DNA of 5,831 nucleotides from contig DAIESZ010000353.1 in assembly GCA_027346035.1 (NCBI GenBank), positions 1 through 5,831 of the forward strand, read 5' to 3'. Positions 1-5,012 of the stretch are shown in pieces. The position numbers and the translations under genes are program-made. Every line of letters starts with the position of its first letter. The first letter of the stretch is position 1. The DNA comes from Propionibacteriaceae bacterium. GTDB taxonomy: Bacteria; Actinomycetota; Actinomycetes; Propionibacteriales; Propionibacteriaceae. Under the pieces are notes generated by a model, which did not search any database, was not told the DNA's origin, and saw only the letters and a program-made list of their open reading frames with translations.

Positions 1-726
1 GACTACTACGACACGCTCCGCGCGGCCCGGCGCACCGAGGAACTCATCGCCCGGCACGCCACGATCATGGACGTCTACGACCCCGACAAGCGGATCGGAC
101 TGGTACTCGACGAATGGGGTACATGGTTCGCCGCGACGCCCGGCACCAACCCGCGCTTCCTCGAGCAGCAGAACACCATGCGCGACGCGCTCGTGGCGGC
201 GGTGCACTTCGACGGGTTCCACCGGCACGCCGACCGCCTGGTGATGGCCAACATCGCCCAGACCGTCAACGTGCTGCAGGCGGTGCTGCTCACCGACGGT
301 GACCGGCTCGTGCGCACTCCCACGTTCCACGTGTTCGAGATGAACAAGGCCCACCAGGACGCCGCGGCGCTCGCGGTGCAGTGGCGAGGGGCCCTGCCCA
401 CCCAGCCCGTTGCCGGCCGCGACCTGGAACTGATCTCGGCCTCGGCCAGCGTCCGCGGTGACACCGCGCTCGTGTCGGTGTCGAACCTCGACCTGGACGC
501 CGAGCGCACCATCGCATTCGACCTCCGCGGACGCGGCGTCCGGGGCGTGTCGGCGCGGATCCTCACCTCGTCGTCCGCGTCCGGCCACAACACGGCGGAT
601 GCTCCCAGGGCGGTCGAACCGGCCGGTTTCGACGGTGTCGGCCTCGCCGACGGACACCTGAGCCTCACCCTGCCCGCGGCGAGCTTCGTGACGATCGAGC
701 TGGCCCTTGAGGACGCCGAAGGCTGA
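1..726 (+). CDS. GH51 alpha-L-arabinofuranosidase, C-terminal part (5' end outside window)
   Basis: The reading frame is open from the first base (241 codons seen) and ends at TGA 724-726; the start lies upstream of the window. GH51 enzymes remove terminal non-reducing alpha-L-arabinofuranosyl residues from arabinan, arabinoxylan or arabinogalactan fragments with retention of configuration. Visible family motifs are DEWGTWF at codons 37-43, whose Glu (codon 38) aligns with the catalytic nucleophile, then FHRHADR (73-79), [11 protein letters not shown] (83-93) and TPTFHVFEM (106-114). About 100 further residues match the C-terminal beta-sandwich. The acid/base Glu would lie in the missing N-terminal part. 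The family is usually about 500 residues, so roughly half is seen. It converges on the GH27 gene, so the two are not co-transcribed but may serve the same sugar diet. Family assignment is firm; the exact substrate is inferred. Confidence 0.93.
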   Translation, partial: DYYDTLRAARRTEELIARHATIMDVYDPDKRIGLVLDEWGTWFAATPGTNPRFLEQQNTMRDALVAAVHFDGFHRHADRLVMANIAQTVNVLQAVLLTDGDRLVRTPTFHVFEMNKAHQDAAALAVQWRGALPTQPVAGRDLELISASASVRGDTALVSVSNLDLDAERTIAFDLRGRGVRGVSARILTSSSASGHNTADAPRAVEPAGFDGVGLADGHLSLTLPAASFVTIELALEDAEG

Positions 727-748
727 GCCGAGCGAGGTCCGATGCTGC

Positions 749-1996
749 TCAGCGCCGCCGGCCCCGGAGCACCCGCGTCCCGTGGGCGGGGATGTCGAGG
801 TCGAGGTCGTCGGTGCTGAGCACGTCGCCGCGCCACAGGTCGCGGACGCCGCCGGCGCCCAGGCCCACGTCGGAGCGCCTGATCGTGTGCCGGATCGGCT
901 GGTCCCCGAGCCAGAACACGGCGACCGACCGATCGCCACCCGCGTGGTCGGCGACCCACACCACCAGGTCGTGGTCGCGGATGATCTCTCGTCCGCCGGT
1001 GCTGGTCAGCAGGTCGAGGATGTCGCGGTGGGTCAGCAGTTCCAGGGTGTCCTCCCGGCTGGGCGGCAGGTGCCCTCCGAGGAACAGGGGTGAGCGGGCG
1101 ATGCACCACAGCGACAGCATCGTGCGCTGCTCCTCGACGGTGAGCTCCGAATCGCGTTCGAGGCCGGCGTGGGCGCGCACCGCGAGGCGTCCGAGCGGCA
1201 GCATGTCGCCGTCGGGGAAGCCGCCGCGAACCCCGGCGGCCGACCAGCGTGCCAGCCGCTGGAACTGCTCCGCGACATCGGCCCAGCGGTCCCACAGGTC
1301 GTCGGAGATCCGCCACATGGTCGCGCACCGTTCCACCACGTCCCGGTGGACGAGGGACAGCTCGCGGCCGGGGGAGAGGCTCAGGTCGATGTCGCGTCCG
1401 CTGCGGGCGATCGCGATCGCGTACGCCTCGATGTCCGCTTCGGCGAAGGGGTACAGCACGTCGTCGAGCTTGATGAAATCGACACCCCACCGGGCCAGCA
1501 GCGCGACCTGCGCGTCGTACCACGCCTGGGCTCCCGGGTGGTCGTGTCGCAGGCCGTAGTTGTCGGGGTTCCAGGCGCAGACGTCGCCCCGGTCGGCGAT
1601 CTCGTCGCAGGTCCACGCGGTGCCGTGCACGGGCAGTCGCTGGTCGACAGCACTGCGGGGCACGCCCCGCATGACGTGCACGCCGAACCGCAGCCCGAGG
1701 TCATGGACGGACCGGGCGAGGGGTGCGAAGCCGGCGCCGTCCGCGGCGGACGGGAACCGGCGGACGCTCGGAAGCTGTCGTCCCCATGGGTCGAGCACGG
1801 GGTTGGCGCGGACGTTGTAGTCGTGGTCGCCGGGAGCGTCCTCGTACCACTGGATGTCGACGACCACGGTGTCCCACCCGAACTCGAGCAGGCGGTCGGG
1901 CAGGAAGGTCGCGTTGGCCAGCACCTCGGCCTCGGTGACCGATCCGCCGAAGCAGTCCCACGAGTTCCAGCCCATCGGTGGGTGGGGGCGTGGCAT
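749..1996 (-). CDS. GH27 glycoside hydrolase (alpha-galactosidase / beta-L-arabinopyranosidase type)
   Basis: This encodes 415 residues from ATG 1996. It opens with PPMGWNSWDCFG, the usual start of the GH27 (beta/alpha)8 barrel. DFIKLDD carries the expected nucleophile Asp178 (K-x-D motif), and MWRISDDLW carries the expected acid/base Asp233 (R-x-S-D-D). SLSPG after the nucleophile strand is also typical. A C-terminal beta-sandwich of roughly 90 residues follows. No signal peptide is seen, so it probably acts in the cytoplasm on imported oligosaccharides. GH27 includes alpha-galactosidases, alpha-N-acetylgalactosaminidases, isomaltodextranases and beta-L-arabinopyranosidases; motifs alone do not settle the substrate, and the GH51 neighbour keeps an arabinose role open. 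An in-frame TTG at 2018-2020 would add 8 residues, but ATG 1996 has AGGAAGG five bases upstream and the TTG lies inside the predicted operator and near the predicted transcription start. Confidence 0.92.
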   Translation of the reverse strand: MPRPHPPMGWNSWDCFGGSVTEAEVLANATFLPDRLLEFGWDTVVVDIQWYEDAPGDHDYNVRANPVLDPWGRQLPSVRRFPSAADGAGFAPLARSVHDLGLRFGVHVMRGVPRSAVDQRLPVHGTAWTCDEIADRGDVCAWNPDNYGLRHDHPGAQAWYDAQVALLARWGVDFIKLDDVLYPFAEADIEAYAIAIARSGRDIDLSLSPGRELSLVHRDVVERCATMWRISDDLWDRWADVAEQFQRLARWSAAGVRGGFPDGDMLPLGRLAVRAHAGLERDSELTVEEQRTMLSLWCIARSPLFLGGHLPPSREDTLELLTHRDILDLLTSTGGREIIRDHDLVVWVADHAGGDRSVAVFWLGDQPIRHTIRRSDVGLGAGGVRDLWRGDVLSTDDLDLDIPAHGTRVLRGRRR

Positions 1997-2001
1997 GGGG
2001 G

Positions 2002-2008
2002 CCTTCCT
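2002..2008 (-). promoter_or_regulatory. Shine-Dalgarno site that decides the GH27 start
   Basis: On the minus strand AGGAAGG stands five bases before ATG 1996. It favours this ATG over the in-frame TTG at 2018-2020, which has no comparable site. Confidence 0.7.
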
Positions 2009-2014
2009 GGCGGG

Positions 2015-2028
2015 GGTCAACGGTCACA
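2015..2028 (-). promoter_or_regulatory. LacI/cre-like operator at the GH27 transcription start
   Basis: The minus strand reads TGTGACCGTTGACC. It matches the CcpA/LacI-family cre-type consensus TGWAANCGNTNWCA at 9 of 11 defined positions, including the central CG. It begins directly after the predicted -10 box, so it would cover the transcription start, a common place for a sugar-responsive repressor. Its own dyad symmetry is imperfect (4 of 7 arm positions). No regulator gene is present in the window, so the binding protein is unknown. Confidence 0.4.
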
Positions 2029-2034
2029 ACCCTA
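2029..2034 (-). promoter_or_regulatory. Predicted -10 box of the GH27 gene
   Basis: The minus-strand TAGGGT fits the actinobacterial TANNNT -10 pattern. A start about 7 bases downstream would give a leader of about 25 nt containing the AGGAAGG ribosome site. No convincing -35 is seen; the place where it should be overlaps the palindrome at 2054-2063. Confidence 0.4.
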
Positions 2035-2053
2035 CGATGATCCTCCCGATCGG

Positions 2054-2063
2054 CAGTCGACTG
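2054..2063. promoter_or_regulatory. Perfect 10-bp palindrome CAGTCGACTG
   Basis: CAGTCGACTG is fully self-complementary and lies about where the -35 of the GH27 promoter would fall. It could be a regulator half of the control region, but a palindrome of this length also arises by chance. Confidence 0.2.
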
Positions 2064-2106
2064 GCCGTTGGGACGCCTGTCGTGGCGCAAAGTCGCCGGG
2101 TCGCCT

Positions 2107-2131
2107 GCGGATCGTGAGGGCAGGGATCCGC
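2107..2131. repeat. Inverted repeat upstream of the rplY promoter
   Basis: GCGGATC at 2107-2113 is exactly complementary in reverse to GATCCGC at 2125-2131, with an 11-base centre. It lies between the two divergent promoters, about 35 bases before the rplY -10 box. It may be a protein-binding site; no T-run follows, so it does not look like an intrinsic terminator. Confidence 0.3.
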
Positions 2132-2166
2132 GCGGTGCGGGTTTCCCTTCGGCGGTGCCGCTGGGC

Positions 2167-2172
2167 TAGACT
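2167..2172 (+). promoter_or_regulatory. rplY: Predicted -10 box of rplY-pth
   Basis: TAGACT, preceded by GGGC, fits the actinobacterial TANNNT -10 pattern. The matching -35 zone (about 2142-2149, TTTCCCTT) is a poor match. Transcription would start near 2179 and leave a leader of about 100 nt before the rplY start codon. Confidence 0.45.
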
Positions 2173-2191
2173 CCGTTGGTTGCCTGGCGAG

Positions 2192-2209
2192 GGACGAGTC
2201 TGCTCGTTC
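2192..2209 (+). promoter_or_regulatory. Hairpin in the rplY 5' leader
   Basis: GGACGAG (2192-2198) pairs with CTCGTTC (2203-2209) around a TCTG tetraloop, giving 7 base pairs of which one is G-U. It would lie about 13 nt into the predicted rplY transcript. E. coli rplY is known to be controlled at its leader by its own product; whether this hairpin has such a role in a ctc-type gene is only a guess. Confidence 0.3.
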
Positions 2210-2278
2210 GTGATCGACTGACACTCTCCCTCGGTGGCATGCGTCCATTCGCAGTATTCACGAGGTTGAGGAGACATC

Positions 2279-2881
2279 ATGGCTGAGGTCACGCTGGCGG
2301 CCGAATCGCGCACCGAGTTCGGCAAGGGCGCGGCCCGCCGCATCCGGCGCGCCGATCGGGTTCCCGCCGTCATCTACGGGCACGGAGCCGCGCCCGTTCA
2401 CATTTCGCTGCCCGGGCACGAGACGCTGCTGGCGCTGCGTCTGGCCAACGCCGTGCTCACGATCGTCATCGATGGCAAGAACGAGCAGCTGGCACTGGTC
2501 AAGCAGGTCCAGCGCGATGTGGTCAAGGGCTTCCTCAAGCACGTCGATCTCATCACCGTGAACCGTGGCGAGAAGGTGGTCGTCGACGTCCCGCTGCACG
2601 TGGTCGGCGAGGCCGCCCCCGGAACGCTCGTCAACGTCGAGCACCAGGTGATCAGCCTGAGCACCGACGCGATGTTCATCCCGACAGGCATCGAGGTGTC
2701 GGTCGAGGGCCTCGAGGCAGGCAGCCAGATCTTCTTCGGTGACATCGCCCTTCCCGAGAGCGCCGAACTTCATGGCGATCCCACGGCGATGGTGCTGCAC
2801 GTGGTGATCGCCCCGACCCAGGCCGAGCCCGCCGAGGGCGAGGCCGCCGAGGGCGAGGCCGCCGAGTCGACCGAGGCCTGA
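2279..2881 (+). CDS. rplY: 50S ribosomal protein L25 / general stress protein Ctc (long form)
   Basis: This 200-residue protein is of the L25/TL5/Ctc family, which binds 5S rRNA in the large ribosomal subunit. Residues 1 to about 92 are the L25 5S-binding domain, with GKGAARRIRRADRVPAVIYG at 15-34 and QRDVVKGFLKHVDL at 78-91. Residues of about 98-180 form the Ctc/TL5 C-terminal beta domain, absent from the short E. coli L25. The tail from residue 181 is low-complexity and rich in Glu and Ala, as in many actinobacterial homologues. ATG 2279 has GAGGAG five bases upstream. It is followed after 26 bp by pth in the same direction, a common pairing, and both probably share the promoter near 2167. 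The symbol could equally be ctc. Confidence 0.95.
   Translation: MAEVTLAAESRTEFGKGAARRIRRADRVPAVIYGHGAAPVHISLPGHETLLALRLANAVLTIVIDGKNEQLALVKQVQRDVVKGFLKHVDLITVNRGEKVVVDVPLHVVGEAAPGTLVNVEHQVISLSTDAMFIPTGIEVSVEGLEAGSQIFFGDIALPESAELHGDPTAMVLHVVIAPTQAEPAEGEAAEGEAAESTEA
2831..2866 (+). repeat. 15-bp tandem repeat coding the acidic tail of L25
   Basis: GCCGAGGGCGAGGCC occurs at 2831-2845 and again at 2846-2860, followed by a partial third unit GCCGAG. It encodes the repeated pentapeptide A-E-G-E-A. The repeat count may vary between strains by slippage, with little effect on the folded domains. Confidence 0.75.
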
Positions 2882-2907
2882 CCTCTGCTCTCGTCACGAA
2901 GGTCCGC

Positions 2908-3507
2908 ATGAGCGTGTGGATGGTGGTCGGGCTCGGGAATCCGGGCCCGACCTACTCGCTCACCCGGCACAACGTCGGCTACATGGTCGCCGACGAACTC
3001 GCCGGACGGGCGCGCGCGGGCTGGGCGGCCCCCCGGGGGATGCGCGCCGAGGTCGTCGAGACCCGCATCGGACCCGCCGGCATCGGCGTCCCCTCGGCCG
3101 AGGCCGACCGGGTCGTGCTCGTCAAGCCGCGCACCTTCATGAACAACTCCGGGCAGGCCGTCGGCAAGCTGGCCGCGTTCCACCGGGTGGCGGCCGACCA
3201 CGTCGTCGTCGTGCACGACGAACTCGACCTCGATCTCGGGCAGTTGCGGCTCAAGTTCGGGGGCGGCGACAACGGCCACAACGGGCTGAAGTCGCTGCGA
3301 CAGCACCTCGGCACCGGTGACTTCTACCGCGTCCGATTCGGCATCGGACGCCCGACGGGGCGCCAGGATGCCGCCGACTACGTGCTCGCACATATCCCGC
3401 CGGCGTTGCGCACCGACGTCGAACTCGAGACGTCACGGGCCGCCGACGCCGTCGAGACCCTCATCGTCTCGGGCCTCGAAGCCGCCCAGAACCGATTCAA
3501 CGGCTGA
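2908..3507 (+). CDS. pth: peptidyl-tRNA hydrolase (bacterial Pth type)
   Basis: This cytoplasmic enzyme of 199 residues cleaves the ester bond of peptidyl-tRNAs released from stalled ribosomes, recycling tRNA. Signature motifs are VGLGNPGPTYSLTRHNVGY (residues 7-25), with Asn11 and the expected catalytic His21; KPRTFMNNSG (73-82), with Asn79; VHDELDL (102-108), with Asp104; and GGGDNGHNGLKS (118-129), with Asn125. These match the Asn10, His20, Asn68, Asp93 and Asn114 set of E. coli Pth. Length is normal for the family. ATG 2908 has GAAGG at 2898-2902, five bases away. It probably follows rplY on one transcript. The next gene downstream is convergent, so the operon appears to end here, although mfd often comes next in related genomes. 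Confidence 0.97.
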   Translation: MSVWMVVGLGNPGPTYSLTRHNVGYMVADELAGRARAGWAAPRGMRAEVVETRIGPAGIGVPSAEADRVVLVKPRTFMNNSGQAVGKLAAFHRVAADHVVVVHDELDLDLGQLRLKFGGGDNGHNGLKSLRQHLGTGDFYRVRFGIGRPTGRQDAADYVLAHIPPALRTDVELETSRAADAVETLIVSGLEAAQNRFNG

Positions 3508-3562
3508 CCCGCAGAGACAATCCGGTTGGTCGCGGCTCGGCGCGGCGCGGGGACCACGGCCC

Positions 3563-3580
3563 CTGGGCGATCCCGCCCGG
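3563..3580 (+). terminator. Weak hairpin after pth
   Basis: CTGGGCG (3563-3569) pairs with CGCCCGG (3574-3580) around ATCC, 7 base pairs with one G-U. It begins 56 bases after the pth stop. No T-run follows, so termination here is uncertain; GC-rich actinobacteria often lack the T-run. Confidence 0.25.
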
Positions 3581-3629
3581 CGTCCTGCAACCCTCGGGCG
3601 TGGGGCCCACCCGGGGGGTCGGGTTCGTG

Positions 3630-3672
3630 CGGCGTACGAGTTGGCCGTTTCTCCGGGTCAGGTCGTACGCCG
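3630..3672. repeat. 43-nt imperfect palindrome between convergent pth and permease genes
   Basis: CGGCGTACGA (3630-3639) is a perfect reverse complement of TCGTACGCCG (3663-3672). The pairing continues inward past one G-G mismatch and a T-G wobble to TGGCC (3642-3646) with GGTCA (3656-3660), leaving a 9-base loop. The whole is a 17-position stem. One arm is copied again at 3682-3691. It may be a bidirectional terminator for the convergent genes or a REP-like dispersed repeat; it has no T-run and no coding sense. Confidence 0.55.
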
Positions 3673-3692
3673 TTGGCACGGTCGTACGCCGT
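3661..3692. repeat. Direct repeat of GGTCGTACGCCGT, 19-bp period
   Basis: GGTCGTACGCCGT occurs exactly at 3661-3673 and 3680-3692, 6 bases apart. Each contains the palindrome CGTACG, and the inverted copy at 3630-3639 makes a third. The first copy is also the right arm of the 43-nt palindrome. Confidence 0.7.
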
Positions 3693-3712
3693 CCGAGCCG
3701 CCCTCGACGACG

Positions 3713-3749
3713 GGACGCCCCGCGCAGCCGACGGACGCCCCGAGCAGCC
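3713..3749. repeat. 17-bp direct repeat, 20-bp period
   Basis: GGACGCCCCGCGCAGCC at 3713-3729 recurs as GGACGCCCCGAGCAGCC at 3733-3749 with one difference. It lies just beyond the stop codon of the permease gene. It may be a local duplication; no function is evident. Confidence 0.55.
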
Positions 3750-3773
3750 TGGAGAATCGCAGGCGGCGGCCCG

Positions 3774-4910
3774 TCAGGAGGTTTCGCGCAGCCGGCGGGT
3801 CCAGCGCTGCTCGACGCGCCCGAACTTCCAGACCAGGGCCGCCACCAGCCAGGCCGCGAGAAACAGCCCGACGATGCCGTAGCCCGCGTCGTCGAGGGGA
3901 ACCGCGGCGATCGCCGCCACCGGCCCGCTCGTGATGTGTGCCCGGTCAGCGAGGACGCCGACCAGCTCGATCGTGCCGATGACCAGGGCGACGGCCACGG
4001 AGATCGCCGTGATGGTGAGGTTGTAGAACACCTTGCGAACCGGACGGTGGAACGCCCAGCCGTAGGCGCCGGTCATGAGCACCCCGTCGATCGTGTCCAT
4101 CATCGCCATGCCGGCCGCGAACAGCACGGGGAGAACGAGGATCGCGTAGAACGGCAGGCTGAACGCGGCCGCGCCGCCCGCGAGCACGAGCAGCCCGACC
4201 TCGGTGGCGGTGTCGAACCCGAGCCCGAACAACACGCCGATCGGATAGATGTGCCACGGCCTGCTGACCGATCGGGTGAGGCGTCCGAGGAACCGGTTCA
4301 TGAAGCCCCGATGGTCCAGGTGGCGCTCCAGTTCTGCCTCGTCGAAGTGCCCGCGGCGCATCCGCCGGAACACCGAGACGATTCCCATCAGCGCTCCGAG
4401 GTTCATCAGGCCGATGATCCACAGGAACACCCCCGACACCGAGGTGCCGACGACCGCGGTGATCGTGTGCAGCCGCGAGCCGCCGTCGACGAGCTGGCCG
4501 GCCACCGCCCGTACGCCCAGTGACAGCACCAACGACAGGGCGAACACCACCGTGGAGTGGCCGAGGGAGAACCAGAATCCGACCGTCAGTGGACGCCGTC
4601 CCGCCCGCCCGGGCTCGGGCATCAGCCGGCGGGTGGTGTTGTCGATCGCGGCGATGTGGTCGGCGTCGAAGGCGTGCCGCAGCCCGAACGTATAGGCCAG
4701 CACCCCGACTCCCACCGAGAACACCGGCGTTGCTCCGCCGAGCGCGAAATGGCGCGGCACCACCAGGTCGAGCAGGACGCCGATCCCGAGGACGTGCAGG
4801 GCGACGACCACCATCGTCATGGCCGTGAGGCTGCGGCGATCGGCGGTTGTCAGGCGGGTGCGCGTCCGGGTCGATGACTGCTGGCTCGGGCGGCCGGCGG
4901 CGACGCTCAT
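3774..4910 (-). CDS. NiCoT-family nickel/cobalt permease (HoxN/NixA type)
   Basis: This inner-membrane protein has 378 residues and about eight hydrophobic segments, near 29-51, 62-78, 109-132, 149-180, 222-243, 251-275, 294-320 and 343-363. The family signature RHAFDADHIAAIDN at 78-91 contains the HX4DH metal motif (His79, Asp84, His85). The other NiCoT motifs are LGHST (116-120), GLGFDTATE (229-237) and GMAMMDTIDG (267-276). The family moves Ni2+ and/or Co2+, usually inward, for urease, hydrogenase, Ni-SOD or cobalamin; none of these is in the window. The frame stays open far upstream to 5807, but ATG 4910 has AAGGAGG five bases before it, and the extra codons would run over the promoter region and antisense to mfd. 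A hydrophilic N-terminus of about 28 residues precedes the first segment. The CsoR/RcnR-like operator upstream suggests metal control and leaves export as an alternative direction. Confidence 0.93.
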   Translation of the reverse strand: MSVAAGRPSQQSSTRTRTRLTTADRRSLTAMTMVVVALHVLGIGVLLDLVVPRHFALGGATPVFSVGVGVLAYTFGLRHAFDADHIAAIDNTTRRLMPEPGRAGRRPLTVGFWFSLGHSTVVFALSLVLSLGVRAVAGQLVDGGSRLHTITAVVGTSVSGVFLWIIGLMNLGALMGIVSVFRRMRRGHFDEAELERHLDHRGFMNRFLGRLTRSVSRPWHIYPIGVLFGLGFDTATEVGLLVLAGGAAAFSLPFYAILVLPVLFAAGMAMMDTIDGVLMTGAYGWAFHRPVRKVFYNLTITAISVAVALVIGTIELVGVLADRAHITSGPVAAIAAVPLDDAGYGIVGLFLAAWLVAALVWKFGRVEQRWTRRLRETS

Positions 4911-4915
4911 CAGGT

Positions 4916-4922
4916 CCTCCTT
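4916..4922 (-). promoter_or_regulatory. Strong Shine-Dalgarno site of the permease gene
   Basis: The minus-strand AAGGAGG, five bases before ATG 4910, is a near-ideal ribosome site. It fixes the start in a reading frame that otherwise runs open for 299 more codons. Confidence 0.85.
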
Positions 4923-4950
4923 CACCGTTATATACCCCTGGGGGTATAAT
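4921..4950 (+). promoter_or_regulatory. Possible plus-strand promoter toward mfd
   Basis: TTCACC (4921-4926), an 18-base gap and TATAAT (4945-4950) read as a good sigma-70-type promoter on the plus strand. Transcription would start near 4957 and enter mfd after a leader of about 56 nt. The palindrome at 4931-4948 would lie in its spacer and overlap the -10. The TATAAT may be only a by-product of the AT-rich operator arms. Confidence 0.35.
4931..4948. promoter_or_regulatory. CsoR/RcnR-like metal-sensor operator
   Basis: TATACCCC and GGGGTATA form a perfect 8+8 bp inverted repeat with a 2-bp centre (TG). C/G-tract arms flanked by TA-rich ends are the hallmark of operators of the CsoR/RcnR repressor family (Cu, Ni or Co sensors that release DNA when metal binds). 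It directly follows the -10 box of the permease promoter and so covers the likely start point. This is the most AT-rich spot in the area. No sensor gene is in the window. Confidence 0.7.
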
Positions 4951-4978
4951 CCTATCGGCTCCCGCCATGGTGGTCCAA
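4949..4978 (-). promoter_or_regulatory. Promoter of the permease gene
   Basis: On the minus strand, TTGGAC (4973-4978) and TAGGAT (4949-4954) are separated by 18 bases, a good -35/-10 pair. Transcription would start near 4941, inside the operator, giving a leader of about 30 nt. Confidence 0.6.
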
Positions 4979-5000
4979 CCTTGCGCGGGGCGTCCACGGG

Positions 5001-5006
5001 TAGTGT
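5001..5006 (+). promoter_or_regulatory. mfd: -10 box for a probable leaderless mfd transcript
   Basis: TAGTGT fits TANNNT and ends six bases before GTG 5013. That spacing puts the transcription start on the start codon, the usual layout of leaderless genes in actinobacteria. No Shine-Dalgarno sequence stands at a useful distance and no -35 is convincing. Confidence 0.55.
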
Positions 5007-5012
5007 TGCCCG

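Noticed and set aside
75..1616. Minus-strand open frame of 513 codons across GH51 and GH27
   Set aside because: It is out of frame with GH27 and antisense to GH51, rich in Arg and Pro with no motif; a shadow frame.
2018..2020. TTG start for the GH27 gene
   Set aside because: It lies inside the predicted operator and near the predicted transcription start, lacks a ribosome site, and ATG 1996 has AGGAAGG at ideal spacing.
1169..2221. Plus-strand open frame of 350 codons across the GH27 gene
   Set aside because: It is antisense to a gene with clear catalytic motifs, has no recognisable domain and is the usual GC-rich shadow.
3600..3610. GTGGGGCCCAC palindrome as a terminator
   Set aside because: The two arms leave a one-base centre, so it cannot form a normal hairpin, and no T-run follows.
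3497..3679. Possible 60-codon minus-strand gene after the permease
   Set aside because: Low-complexity Arg/Pro/Thr composition, no ribosome site, and it overlaps the end of pth and the palindrome; more likely non-coding.
3508..3773. CRISPR-like array
   Set aside because: The repeats are 13 and 17 bp with 6- and 3-base gaps, only two copies each; neither size nor spacing fits CRISPR.
3600..4523. Plus-strand open frame of 307 codons over the intergenic gap and the permease gene
   Set aside because: Its residues are the charged, His/Asp/Glu/Arg-rich antisense of membrane segments; no start signal and no family.
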